A program made the translations under genes and the position numbers. Below are positions 23,601 to 35,600 of a stretch of 64,000 bases of DNA, piece after piece. Under the pieces are notes generated by a model that ran no database searches, was not told where the DNA came from, and saw only the letters and a program-made list of their open reading frames with translations. The DNA is from Ciona savignyi (Eukaryota; Chordata; Ascidiacea; Phlebobranchia; Cionidae). Position 1 is the first letter of the stretch. Every line of letters begins with the position of its first letter. Location of the stretch: contig CH003424.1 of assembly GCA_000149265.1 (NCBI GenBank), positions 1 through 64,000 of the forward strand, in the 5' to 3' direction.

Positions 23601-26600
23601 AACTTAACTGATTTAGATAAGAACATTCCTAATTTGAGCAAGGATTATCTATGGTGAATTTAGTTGTTGACGTTTACAATGATTGGAAAGTTCCATTACC
23701 CCCATATTAACACCACGAATTTTCGACAATTTTGTTAGAAATTTTCGGAAAACTTCCGTCTCTGACGCAACAGCGAATGATAATCAGCAGTGCGGAACGC
23801 CGAGTCAACATCACTCAATACTGCCGACTCATCATATTGCTTATGAAAAAATTCCCAGAAACAACCTCAGAATATGGAGTGCGTGAGAACTGGAAGATTA
23901 TTATATTTCTTTCTTAACCACAATATACCAGTAATGTGTGTTCTAATGTCTTGCTTTCTTAAAATGATCTCTAGTACTCGGACGAACACAGGTAATATGT
24001 CGCCATTAGGTTAATTAGTTGAAGTGTCAGCGAACGTAATTTTTTAGTTAGTTGGTTCTGTTTTTGGGCAAGCCAGTGAATTAATGTTTTTTTTTAAAAC
24101 TGAAAGATCATCTAAAACAGACACAGCACACTTTAACAGCACTGGTAAACTGGCAGTGGGCGCAACAATAATCTTGACGATTAACAGTGTGATAACTCCA
24201 CTTTTTACCGTTTGTGAATTTAAATCATGACTATCTTATTCCATTTTTTTAGGACAAATATACGTTGCAGTTTGTATTACTTTTACATCTTACGGTAATG
24301 GCTTTTTTATTTAGTCAATAGTCGTATCTTGGTTTCTTTATATTGCTACCAGTACTTACTGGTTTTCTGACATTTAAAGGTGAACAAACAGATAAATAAG
24401 TGTGCATGTTACGTTAAGTAGTTTCCATGCGTAATGGATGTCGCAAATATATGGAAAACTAGCTTAGAACAAAGCTCCCAAAAGCTCTTTTTCTGCATGC
24501 TGGTTCTGACGTTACTATTCATCTCAGGTGTCACTTGCTGAAAAATTGGTGGAGACGGAAAAGCGAGATTCCGACTCCACGCCTGTCAATCACTGTCGAA
24601 AGCTCCTCGTTCGGGAAGTGCTCCCGGCGATCTGTCGGAGCGGGAATGTGGGGGTTTCCCACCGTCATTTCTACAAGTGGCTTCAGAAATCTACCGAATT
24701 CTATGCAACTTATTTTTCCACTCCAACTGGTAAGATACTGTTTTATAGATTTTTGCAGTGTTGCGAGAAAGTTCTGGCCCACCATTTAATAGAATTTTTA
24801 GTGATGCCAGGAATAAATTTTTTTGATGATGTCAAAAACTTACTGCTTCTTTGGTTTTATTTTTCCATCAAATACATTGCAGAATTAAAATGTTTTATTT
24901 CCATAATTTTTTATACGTTTTTTATTTTTGTTTTGACCCAGAAAGTGGCAACAGAGAATCCTGGGATGAATTAGAAGAATTGCGATCAGCCATGGCTGGG
25001 TATTGTGAGTGGACCAAGGATCCTAGTAATGGGTACGTCCTTAGTGTATGGACTACTTTTATACTTCTATCTGACTTTAAAATAATCAAATAACCACAGA
25101 TAATGTTAATTGTATAGTTAAAAGTGTGTATTAATGATTTAAAAACTGTTTCGTTCAGCCAATTTTAATATTCTCGCTTTAATTTTGCTGTGTTTCTAAA
25201 AGCAGTTACTCACCATTTATATGAGGGTGTGGTGAGATACATTTGCAACAGAAGTAACATATTAAATAATATCAATAAAGCGTTAAAAGTTCTGTTAAAC
25301 CTTAAGGACTTTTTGTCTCCCGTTACGTTTTTTCACTGAAGTACATCAAATGTATATTCATTACTTTTGCAAAAAAATGAGTAGCAAAAAGGTGGAAGGC
25401 AAAAAAAGTGATCACCATTTGTGCTTACATAAATGCGAAGTTAAAAGAATCCTCCATTTTTAATGAATTGAAAAACATTCCTTCATTTTTAATCAATATA
25501 ATTGCAATCTGATGAATTTAAGTTGGTTTCCGGCAGAAACACACTGGTTGAAAGAGGGAATTTCATGAAAGAATTATTTCGTCGAAGTCGAACTGACGTC
25601 GAAGACACGATCAACCGGAAACAAATCTTCTACTCGACAATCATCCTCCTTCTCGAAGCAGCATCCAAACATATGCTCCTAGTCGAGCCACACATATATG
25701 AAGGTGATCATTAGATAGGATTTGGTGTTTAAAATGTTTACCTAAGATTAATAGTAATCTAGTATTTGAAATCAAAGGTGATCTTATTTAAAAAAGTTTT
25801 TTTTGGTTTATATATTTTTATTTAAGTTTTGTCTTTATTTGAGTTTTTAGTTCTCAACAAGTTTTTTTGTCAATATAAGTATATAAACAATCTTTTTTTT
25901 TTGATACACAAGAAAAAATTGCCTTCTCCAAACTTGAATGTGGTGGTGTTTTGCATGATGGTTGATCTCTTATGGCATGGTTAAACAATTCAACACTTTA
26001 ACCATAGGTCATTCTACATAGATAGTTTTGTACTTACAAAAGAAGGTTTAGGAGCAAAAATTGTTTGAACCCTTCATTTTAGAAAGAGATGATTCATCAT
26101 CATACATTGTAATTGAAGACATCAGCACAGAAGTTTCAACTGTGATTGAATCCTCTGTTAAGCAGAGCCAGGAGCTGAGGGAGACATTCCATGTTGCCAA
26201 AGACGCATGGATGATACTTCATACGAATGAAACATTCGAAAAAGGTGACTGCAAAATAATTCAGTTTTATTCTTTTTGACCAATGCATTAAGAAGTGCAT
26301 AAGACGATGAGCCTCTAGGCTTAATATTTTTAAAAATAATAATTAAAATACTACACACTTGATTTTAAAGTGTTATCAGAATCTAACCATGTTTTGGTAT
26401 CAAACCAACAATAATTTAACAATTTTAATTATAGAAACCATATTGTGTTTAAACCAATATAAAGCATGTTTTTTAAAAAGGAGATGTTTTTCCCTAAGAG
26501 TACAACTGCTATCTTGGCAGTGGTTGCTTTAACTACTTAATTATTAATACATATTAGAATGTAACCTAATCCCATTACCAATCATGTTCTAGTATTTAAA

Positions 26601-29600
26601 AATTATTTTTATTGCCATTTCTTTATTAATGATTACTCATTTGACTTTTTTCTGGTTTTATCCTCTTTATCAAATTGCGGAATTACCTATCGAAAGAACG
26701 GTCATTGTAATTTTGTAAATTTGTAATGTAGATTCAAATATTGAACACTGATCACACATCTTTACTGCTAATAGTGCAATGAAAAAAGTTTTGATAAAAT
26801 ACTCTTAAAACATAACTTGTTACTAATTTCATAATGCTGCCATTTAAACACATAAATTCTAAGGCAACACAACTGATACTGCATTAACACGCTTTGGTAA
26901 TTTTATTATTTTTTATATAACTACACTTCTACACAATAACTTTTTAAAGGTTAATTGGAAATCCTGACATTGGCAATATTATTTTTAAATCCTAACATCA
27001 AAACACATAGATTCAAAGACAGTGGAACTGAAATGGCAATAAATAAACTTTGTGATATGTTAACAAAGTTTAATGTAATTGTACAATTATTTTTAAAACG
27101 TTAATTGGAACCCATTTTATAATGCTACCATTGGAACACATGAATTCTAAAAAAGGACGACTGAGCCTGCAATAACAAAGCTCATTCGCATAGATTTCCA
27201 CCACCTCGCACGTAGATGGAAGTGTGAAAGATGGTACTGGCTACAACTCTTTCTCATCCAGCTACAAACGTTCAATGGAAACTACAAAGCTGTCCTCTCC
27301 CGTCTTGCATCATTGCAACTTAAATCAGATGCAATGTAAGTACAGAGCTGGTTTTTTATGCCACATTCAGACTTGTACAAGCAATACTGGTGCATTTATC
27401 GATAATATACATTTATTTTAAAGCTTTGTCATCTGGTTTGTTTTGTAAAATTTGTTCTGTCGCTGGTAGGGATACAATGTCACCTAAAAATAATTGAGTT
27501 CTCTTCCAAAATTTTGCCTTTTTATATGTTAAGAACCGTAATCGTTGGAAATCCTGCCTCATTCCTGACAGTGGGTACATCAATCAACGCTATTGAATTG
27601 ATTCATAGGGATAAACCATTGTATCAATCCTATGAAATTTTTTACACTATTTTTTCACATGCTTCAACCTATATCACAGTTTAAACAAAAACAACGGTTA
27701 TTTAACAGTTTCAGATTAGTGATTTATAACATCTGTTCTTTTGTTTATACTTTTCAGGCAATCCAATGTCATACTTCAACGCATATGTACTCATCTAGTT
27801 TCAACACATTTTGCACTTGGTCAATTAAATGTGAGTTGAACTTGTTAACTATCACAGACTACTTTAACCCATGAGTGAGCAATCACCAGTGTATCAATCT
27901 ACTCTAAAGGAATATGAAAATGTCAGTCTCAGTGTATTGGAGTGTGATCTGAAAATTAAAATTAAAACCAATCAGTTAGCTAATCGCTTGTGTTTTTGGC
28001 AAGCCACTTAACCATAAAGTTAGCATAGGATAGCATATTTATGTTTTATTTCTGTTAATGTGAGAATGCAAGGGCCGATAATATTCAATTAATCATTACG
28101 TTACATAGCAAATACAGGGAGCATTCTCAGTTTCTCACAGGGGCAACCGTCAGATGATTTCACCCCAAATGTCAAATTTTTGGAGCTAGTACAGTGTATT
28201 TGTGTATGATAGGCATTTTCTTTAATTTTCTGTAGAAGGAACTAATTACCTTGTTTTTTGACATCGATAAGTGCCTTGCACAATGCACAGGCTAGCACGA
28301 GTTTTAAAGTTATTTACCTTTAGCAAAATTTCTTTCAGGAATCTTGCAGGTTCATCTTTCAAAGTGTCCCGTTATTTCCCACTGACCCCACCACTCCAAA
28401 AGTGGGTCATGTCACTCGAATTAGCCCCCTAACAGAAGTAGGAAAACCTGCTTTTGAACTCGCAATCCCAGGGACCCCAACCCAGCGGAAATTAAAATTG
28501 GAAAAATTGAAATTTGACAATCTAATTGCCTACTGGGTTCAAATTTTGATTACCAGGTAAGACTCCTTTAGAATGTTTCATATTTTGGGGTAACACAAAT
28601 TTGAAATAATAATTTTACCATACTTCTTAGTACTCATCACAATATGTTCTAAATTTTATGAACTAAAACTTAGGCTGTGGACCAACTATGAAATCTGACT
28701 AGCCAATTGGCTGGTTAACAGTTTTTGGCAATTGTTCCGTCTTTTCATATTTAAAGAGTATTAAAAAGGAACATAATATATTTGGCCTTATACCAAATTC
28801 CAAACAGTGTTTAAAAAAGCCAGAATTTAAGCTTAGTGAAGATTTTTTTACTAGCTTTACGACGATCTTCTTTAAAAACTTTTACTAGGCTATTCTGAAG
28901 ACACGATACTGACAAAAACTTGTTTTAAAAAGTATATTCAGTCTTCAGGTTCTATAGATTGATATACATTTTTAATCAATGTATTGTTTGACCATTTTCC
29001 AGTTTAAGATTAAGATCACAAAACGTGGAAAATGATCATATTCTTGGCCACCTATTAGTGCTGTGTCAGCATGACTGGCCGAAATGGAAAGGGGATGCAG
29101 ATAAAGTGCTTCAAAAAATCGAAGGAAAGCAATCATTCAGTTTTGATATCTTTTATACATACATTATAAGTAAGTGTAATTTTTGAACGTTGTATTGTGA
29201 TATTTATATGCTGTGCTTGAGATTTAGATATACATCTATGATAATCAAAGGAAAATTTAAAGAATGATGTTAAAATATGATACTATGCTTTTTTAAGCTC
29301 ATGGTTGGGACTAGGGGTCACAGGAAATTATCAGAATACTGCCGAATACCTTGGTTGGCTGGTGTTTTTCTTTTTGGTCAAAGAGTGGTAGGATCACCAC
29401 CTGTGACTAGCTAGCTGGATGAGTGCTTGTGGCAATGTACTTTTAATAATATGTTCTACTATCACTAAAGAATGTTTTAATGATATACATAACACTACAA
29501 TATGTTGGTTACCTGATTTGTGCAAGGTAAACTAACGACTTAATGTGTGACCCTCTTACGATTCGAAATTATTTTGTTTACCTCACAGTATCATTACGCA

Positions 29601-30996
29601 AGGTATTAAAGTATGTTGTATATTTCGTATAATTTTTGTTTGATACATTTAAATGAATATGGTTGACGCATCGCATTTTATTGTCCATAAACACAATCAA
29701 GCTGAATGAGGTATGTGTAATGCTAGAACAAGGCACATATCTCATAATTAGTTGCCAAAAATATTTCATTGTATTTAATATCTGAGATTATTACTTTGTG
29801 ACCATCTGCTTTAGTCCGCTGGTTTACTACAACGTCTCTTTACAACCTGTGCACTTGGAAAACAACTATGCTGAATGGTGGACAGGCCAGGGGGTTGGAT
29901 CTATTAACCTTTATACTCTGCAACATAAAGGCGTTGTGGTCCAATAGAATTACTTTAAGTAGTTTTATTTTTGTAACATTTTTAGATATCGCCCTTTTGG
30001 AAGAAATAGCTTACCTTAAGAAACGAAAAGGATGTCAGATGAATTTTGGGTCGAATTTACAAACGTAAGTTTTGATTTTGGAGTAATTTGGTTAGTGGAA
30101 TATTGTTGTATTGCGTATTGGAATATAATAGTTTCAACTGACCACTTTCTTATACTGCTTGTACATATATAGGGGGGGGGAGGAGCGGTAGGATTAACCA
30201 GGTAACTTTTGACGTCCTAGCAGACTCTGCGGCAAAGCATGGCTAAACGATCCAAACGTACAACCATCACTCAGTAATTTTACACATCCAAACATTTACC
30301 AGAGGGTAAAACAAAGAAACATAACATATGTGTTTTGTGAATCGGCAAGTTTTTATTGATTAAATATTATGCATTACACATTATTTTTAACTAAAGCATT
30401 TTGCCTCTATTTTTTTGTGTGTTTTGTAGCTCGATTCACCTTCTTCGTTAACATCGCAGTGGTGGCGCTATTTCGTCGTATTTTAAAGTCGCTCAGAGCG
30501 CCGCACGTCAGTCAAAAGGTTGTTGGTTCGTAACCAGTCACTGGCGGGTCAGTCCTGTTTTGGGGCAAAACGATTACTATACGCTAACCCAGTGGTTTAA
30601 AGGGTTAAGTTTTACAAAAAAAATTCTGGTAACCCGACTGTGGCAAAAAGTAATCTCATGGTCGTCTCTTATTAATTCCCCACGTTTTCTAATCTACAGA
30701 AATTAACATTAATATTATATTTACCTGTTATTACCGACAGTTTTTCAACTCCCGCAATGTACGTAAGCATCCTCTTCTTTATATACTGATTATACATGCA
30801 ACTTCATGTTTAAATGTGCAATTTCAGCAAAGTCCACGTCACTAGAGGCGCCAATCGCGAGGTGGAAGACGACTTTTGGAGCTCGATGAAACGAAACGTC
30901 CAGAGGAGCGACGAGAGTGTTAATCTTCTGCTTCGAGACTATTTAATTACGTGTCAAGAATCCATAGCCTCATCTTTAGCAATGTTAGAAACGTAA
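20620..30996 (+). CDS. INTS10: Integrator complex subunit 10, complete, 14 exons
   Basis: Integrator is the nuclear complex that cleaves snRNA and other pol II transcripts. Exons: 20620-20748, 21830-21897, 22811-22902, 23739-23878, 24528-24729, 24942-25032, 25537-25703, 26083-26244, 27194-27335, 27758-27830, 28339-28556, 29003-29169, 29986-30064, 30828-30996. They join in one frame of 632 codons plus stop. Stretches matching animal INTS10 are ARSWLLTAKCMFPLSFDVQ (exon 1), FPETTSEYG (exon 4), TPVNHCRKLLVREVLP (exon 5), KDAWMILH (exon 8), RRWKCERWYWLQLF (exon 9), STHFALGQLN (exon 10), LGHLLVLCQHDWPKW (exon 12) and LLEEIAYLKKRKG (exon 13). All borders are GT-AG; exon 4 uses the unusual donor GTGCGT. 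Compared with the human protein, a stretch after residue ~210 is shortened and several residues before EIFGKLP are absent or belong to an undetected exon. Small transposons sit in introns 1 and 3. Confidence 0.92.
21477..21699. mobile_element. 223-bp MITE with 8-bp target duplication
   Basis: Ends GGGCAACACTAAAAGGAGGA and CTCCTTTTAGTTTTCGCCC are imperfect inverted repeats. CAAAATTT flanks both sides. It lies in INTS10 intron 1. A half copy is at 5197-5295. Confidence 0.75.
23020..23250. mobile_element. Palindromic MITE with 9-bp target duplication (copy D)
   Basis: GGGTGCCTCTTAATACTACA ... TAGTATTTAGAGGCACCG with GTTTGCAAA duplicated on both sides. The core reads CTAACCCGGTCTC and CTAACCCTAACATTAATACC. 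It lies in INTS10 intron 3. Confidence 0.88.
24115..24240 (+). mobile_element. Degenerate SINE 3' half in INTS10 intron 4
   Basis: ACAGCACACTTTAACAGC..GGTAAACTGGCAGTGGGCGC..GTGTGATAACTCC follows the SINE order (AACACACTGCAATAGC, GTAACCCGACGGTGGGCGC, GTGTGATAACCCC) with many changes. Confidence 0.45.
28027..28300 (-). mobile_element. Degenerate SINE in INTS10 intron 10
   Basis: Antisense order is kept: GGATAGCATATTTATGTTTT, CAACCGTCAGATGATTTCAC, GAGCTAGTACAGTGTATTTG, TGATAGGCATTTTCTTTAAT, GATAAGTGCCTTGCACAATG. It is strongly diverged. Confidence 0.55.
30490..30670 (+). mobile_element. Degenerate tRNA-SINE in INTS10 intron 13
   Basis: GTCAAAAGGTTGTTGGTTCG, TAACCAGTCACTGGCGGGTC, AACCCAGTGG and GGTAACCCGACTGTGG keep the SINE order. 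A G-run (about 30172) lies further upstream in the same intron. Confidence 0.45.
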
Positions 30997-32678
30997 TTAT
31001 TTTAAACTGATGCTTTAGTTGCCAATATGTTCCTTTCCAGTTTCTATTTGATGTGTTTCTTTGTATTAATTTGTATTAAACTAATTATTTTTTTAAATTG
31101 CTCCATTTTACACACACAAAGCTATTCAATTTAAAATGTCAGCAGACTTCTTGAAGCTTGCTATTGGGAAAACTAGGAATTTCTGATTGTGTTAAATTGT
31201 ATTTTTTTCGTATTAAACATGAATGTAATGTTCTCTTTCTTCTTGATTAAGATAATACGAAAGCTGTGTTGGTAAAATAGTTTCGGGATTTTAAAGAATT
31301 CTTACGCCTTAACTCTTAGAGGAGTGTTGGATAAGCGGTTTGTTGGAAATGGCTGAAACGACTCGTAGTAATCACTAAAGCAAACGTTCTTTGTCTTAAG
31401 TTTGGCGCCGTGGAGCGGCTGGTGAATTGACCGGACTGAAACAAGTCCACTCCAGGATACTTGAGTATATCTGACAGGTCCTTACCACTGTAGCTTCGTA
31501 TTGGAGGCCTTGAAATGTGTTTTATCATGCAGATACGCGATATATTTGGCCAGGTTACATTGTGGAAAGGAAACAAATGTTTTGGTTAAAATTAATGACA
31601 TCTCGTACAGGTTTAGTTTTAGACGGACTAAATGAGTTAGAATTCCTCTTAATTACTGGCGCTTTGCTAAGTGGTAGTCTCGAATGGTCGTTGATTGCCT
31701 GAGGGCTCTATGGGAACTTTTGTATTTATATTAACTCACATTACACGGAATTAAAGTTTTGCTCAATTATAAGGGTTGACATGCTGTGGCGATGTCTTTC
31801 AATCAGAGGCCTGAAACAGGAAAACGTCAATCGTATAAGCCTAGCTTCTGATTTATTACTTCCTGGGCAGATTTATGATAGCCTCAAAAGCTTACCGAAT
31901 TGATTGTTATTACCTTTAGGTAATTTACCTAGATTAAGCATGTTTTAAAAAGCACCTAAATTAGCCAGTGTGTTTCTATGAATTATTTAATAAGTTTATA
32001 ACTAAATTACTCGATTGGTTACTATTTTAAACGTCTATTTATACAGAGCTGATATGGAGTTAGAGATAAGCGCATTTCATGCACGACAAATCGGGTAAAC
32101 ATTCGGTAACACACGAATTGAAAGGTTTTATTTGCGAGCGCTCGAGCATTGGATTATCGGCGCCCTGCTTTGTGTTTCAAACCCCGGGGAGCAGTGTTGG
32201 AGATTTAAACTTTCTTTTTTCCTCAACGCACGAATGCTTTGCGCTTATCAGACGAATTTGTCGTCGCCAGTGGACGGCTGTATAACTTTACATTCACCAA
32301 GCGTTTGTTTGACTAATGCGTGAGACTTATTTGCTCTTCGACAAGTATTTTGAAAGAAAGTCGGTATGTAGCCCCTTAGACTTGTGCGTACAGGAAATTA
32401 AACTAAAAGCAGTAAAATTGTATTGATTACGGCAACTCGACCTATAAAAAAAAATTAAACAGACTTACGATATTAAGTAGCGAAAGTCGACTGGTATGTA
32501 AACACGCGTTGTACGTTTCTTTAATAAGTAAATTCTGGCAGTTCGACTAGTAAAACATATGTTCCTAAGTTTTAGACGTTTTAAATTAGGCGAAAAATAC
32601 AAGTTTTACTTCCAAGAAGTCTCTTTCTTTCTTTGGGATATATTCAAATATTACAAATAGTTTGAAGAACACGGAACA
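30997..32678. other. Intergenic between INTS10 and Frizzled
   Basis: It must hold the INTS10 3' end (a possible ATTAAA is near 31075) and the Frizzled promoter and 5' leader. I see no strong TATA box and no further gene. Confidence 0.45.
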
Positions 32679-35600
32679 ATGAAGGCTTTTGGACGATTCA
32701 AAGAGTATTCTACGTTTGCCTTTATGCTATTGATGTTGGGAGAAAGTGAATCACAGAATGTACACAATGGGAAATGTGAACTGATTACTTTATCAATATG
32801 TAAAGGCATTAGTAAGTTCCATCTGTTTTTAATATATCATTTGTAATTCAATACTAAATACTACTTATTTATACATTTTACTGTGACCTAGTTGCCTTTT
32901 TAGCAAAAAAACATTTTATTTACAGTAAAATAGTATGTTAAATACATTGTAACATTCTTATGACACTATTAAAAAAGTATGTTTTTCAGGATATAATGAA
33001 ACAATCTTCCCTAATGTGCTTGGTCACCAAGATCAAGCCGAAGCAGGTCTTCAAATTAATCAATTCTACCCACTTGTTAAAGTAAGAACATTTTAACTTC
33101 TTTAATTGCAAAGTTTAATCGACTCTTTGTAGTTGCTACTAATATTGTAACATATGTCATGCCTTTACGATATAATGCAAATTGCTACTACTCGTACTGT
33201 TGTTGAAAATATTTTGATAAAAAAATTAAAATTCTATCCATATGGTAGTTGCATGTTAAACTCAATTAAATTTAGGGCAATTGATTATTTTGAACACTGT
33301 GCCTCAAGGCATTGCAGCTATACTATGTTATGCATGTTGATTCCATAAATATTTAATAGGTTGTGGTATTCTTTATTAGCCTACATTGCTCCTGGCATGC
33401 CATATCAGAGCCAAATATGTCTATATTAGTCTTTCAAATCTGAAGATATTTTTTTTATATTTTTTTAGTCTGAAGAACTTTTGAGCGCAGAAATGAGTAG
33501 TTTCTTTTAACTGTTAATTTACAATACTTCTATAATTGGTCTGGAAATGTGTTGACTAGTCAACTCGTGTCCTAAAAAACTGTTTACAAGGCACATAAAT
33601 TAAATCATTAAACATTATTAGTATTGCAACACTTGTTTGTAGAACAATACAGATTTTATGCTACTAGGTATTTGTCTCCATGTTTAGTAGAATAAAATTT
33701 TGATATGTAATTTAAAGTTATTACAATTTATGTGTTTTTTGCACCATGTTTAGTCCTAAAATGTTTGTAGGATAGAATAGGATTATCATGTTTATCCCCG
33801 TGGATGGAAAAACCAAGGGGGTTAACACATGGGCAATCGTCGGATTACCTCGCGCCCACCGTTGGTAGTGATTCACAGAGTGAGAAATTTGCATGACCTA
33901 TTTTTTTTCATAGGTTGGTTGTTCAAAAACGCTACAGTCGTTTCTGTGCAGCGTATACACCCCAATGTGCTCAATATACCAACAAGCTTTCCCACCGTGT
34001 AGGCATATGTGTGAAGAGGCTAGAGCATGTGAAGGTATCATGAAACAGTAAGTAGTCGAATTCATATACCAATTGTTGTCAAATAGATTATAACAGATAT
34101 TTTTTAAAGTAAAAACTTTTTTGTAGCATTGCCTACCTTTGTTATTTGGTGCCTCTTTTACTTAAATTATTACAGCAGTCACTATTTACGTTGTACTTTT
34201 TAGTTAGCATCTACTCTGTTGTTTTACCTACCTTTTTGTTATTTGTGGAATAAAATTTCTTGATTCAATTAAATTGTAAAATTACTAAACAATTAAAGCA
34301 ATATCATGCAAAATGGGCCGAAATTGGTCATTGATTGACCAATTCTTTTTTCATTTAACGGTATTCAAAAGCAATACATCTTACTATAAGTTTTTTTAAA
34401 TTCTTTAAAGGTTTCGATTCAGCTGGCCAAGAGATTTAGAATGCAGTCGATTTCCCATTAAAACCGAGGACAGCCTGTGTTTCGGAACTGACATTTCTCC
34501 AAGTGAAGAAATCCCAGCTTTCGATACAGGGAGACTCTGTCTGTCACAAGCTGGATTTACCTGCCCTGCTCACATGCTGGTGCCATCTACAAATGATCTA
34601 AGTATGTATAAACTGGTACCTCTAAATACTACAGGACCGCTTGGATCGTTTGGAGCGCTTGGATCGCTTATTATACTTCGAAATTACAAAAGCCATAATA
34701 TTAATGTTAGGGTTGGGGTTAAAGTTAGTTCTGGGGTTGAGATTAGTGTTTGGGGCAGGGTTAGAATTACTTTCCATAGCAATCTAAGTGATCCAAGCCG
34801 TGCTGTAGTATTTAGAGGTACCCTGTATAAAGTACTTTACCTGCAGACAGCCATCATAAACTTTGCCATTTTATATATTATAATTTGTCATCTAGCTTGT
34901 GCTTAGTAATTGTATTTGACTATTTGCACAGTTCTGTAAATATTGCTTTAATTGTGTTGTGCCTTTAAGTGATCGACATACAATATTCTGGTGCACATTC
35001 TAATGCATTTTGCAATTTTGGACATTTAACGTTTATCCCTGTTTAGATTATGAATTTATGGATGCTGAAGGGTGTGGGGTACCATGTGATGCAAAGAAGT
35101 TGATGTATTGGACTGAGTAAGTTTAAATTAAAACTATGAATGTAAAATGTAGAAAGCGTAGAAGCTTGGCTCAATATGTGCTGATTTTGCAAGCATTGCT
35201 TAGCTGCCCTAAGACTCTTTTCTGTATTAAACGGATGGTTATGGTAAAAAATCATTAGTACAAAAGCTGAATGATTGCAGTTATTAATTATACCTATTAT
35301 AATATTTTTAGCCATTACTCCTGATAAAACCAGCATTTTAAGGATATTAATTTTAATTACTATCTTTAAAAGTGTCATTCTTCACCAAGGATGGCTGTAG
35401 AACGTAGACATATAAAAAGTGGTAATTTAATATCTTAATGCTGTTAATATCACTATGTAAAATTTTATTCTTCTTTGTACAATGTACTTTGACAAAATTG
35501 GAAAAATTAAAAATTAATATCCTATGAGTGAATTACAAACCACAAGAATTGAACATAATAGGAAATGCTTAACACAACAAAATGCTACAAGTGCTGTTAA

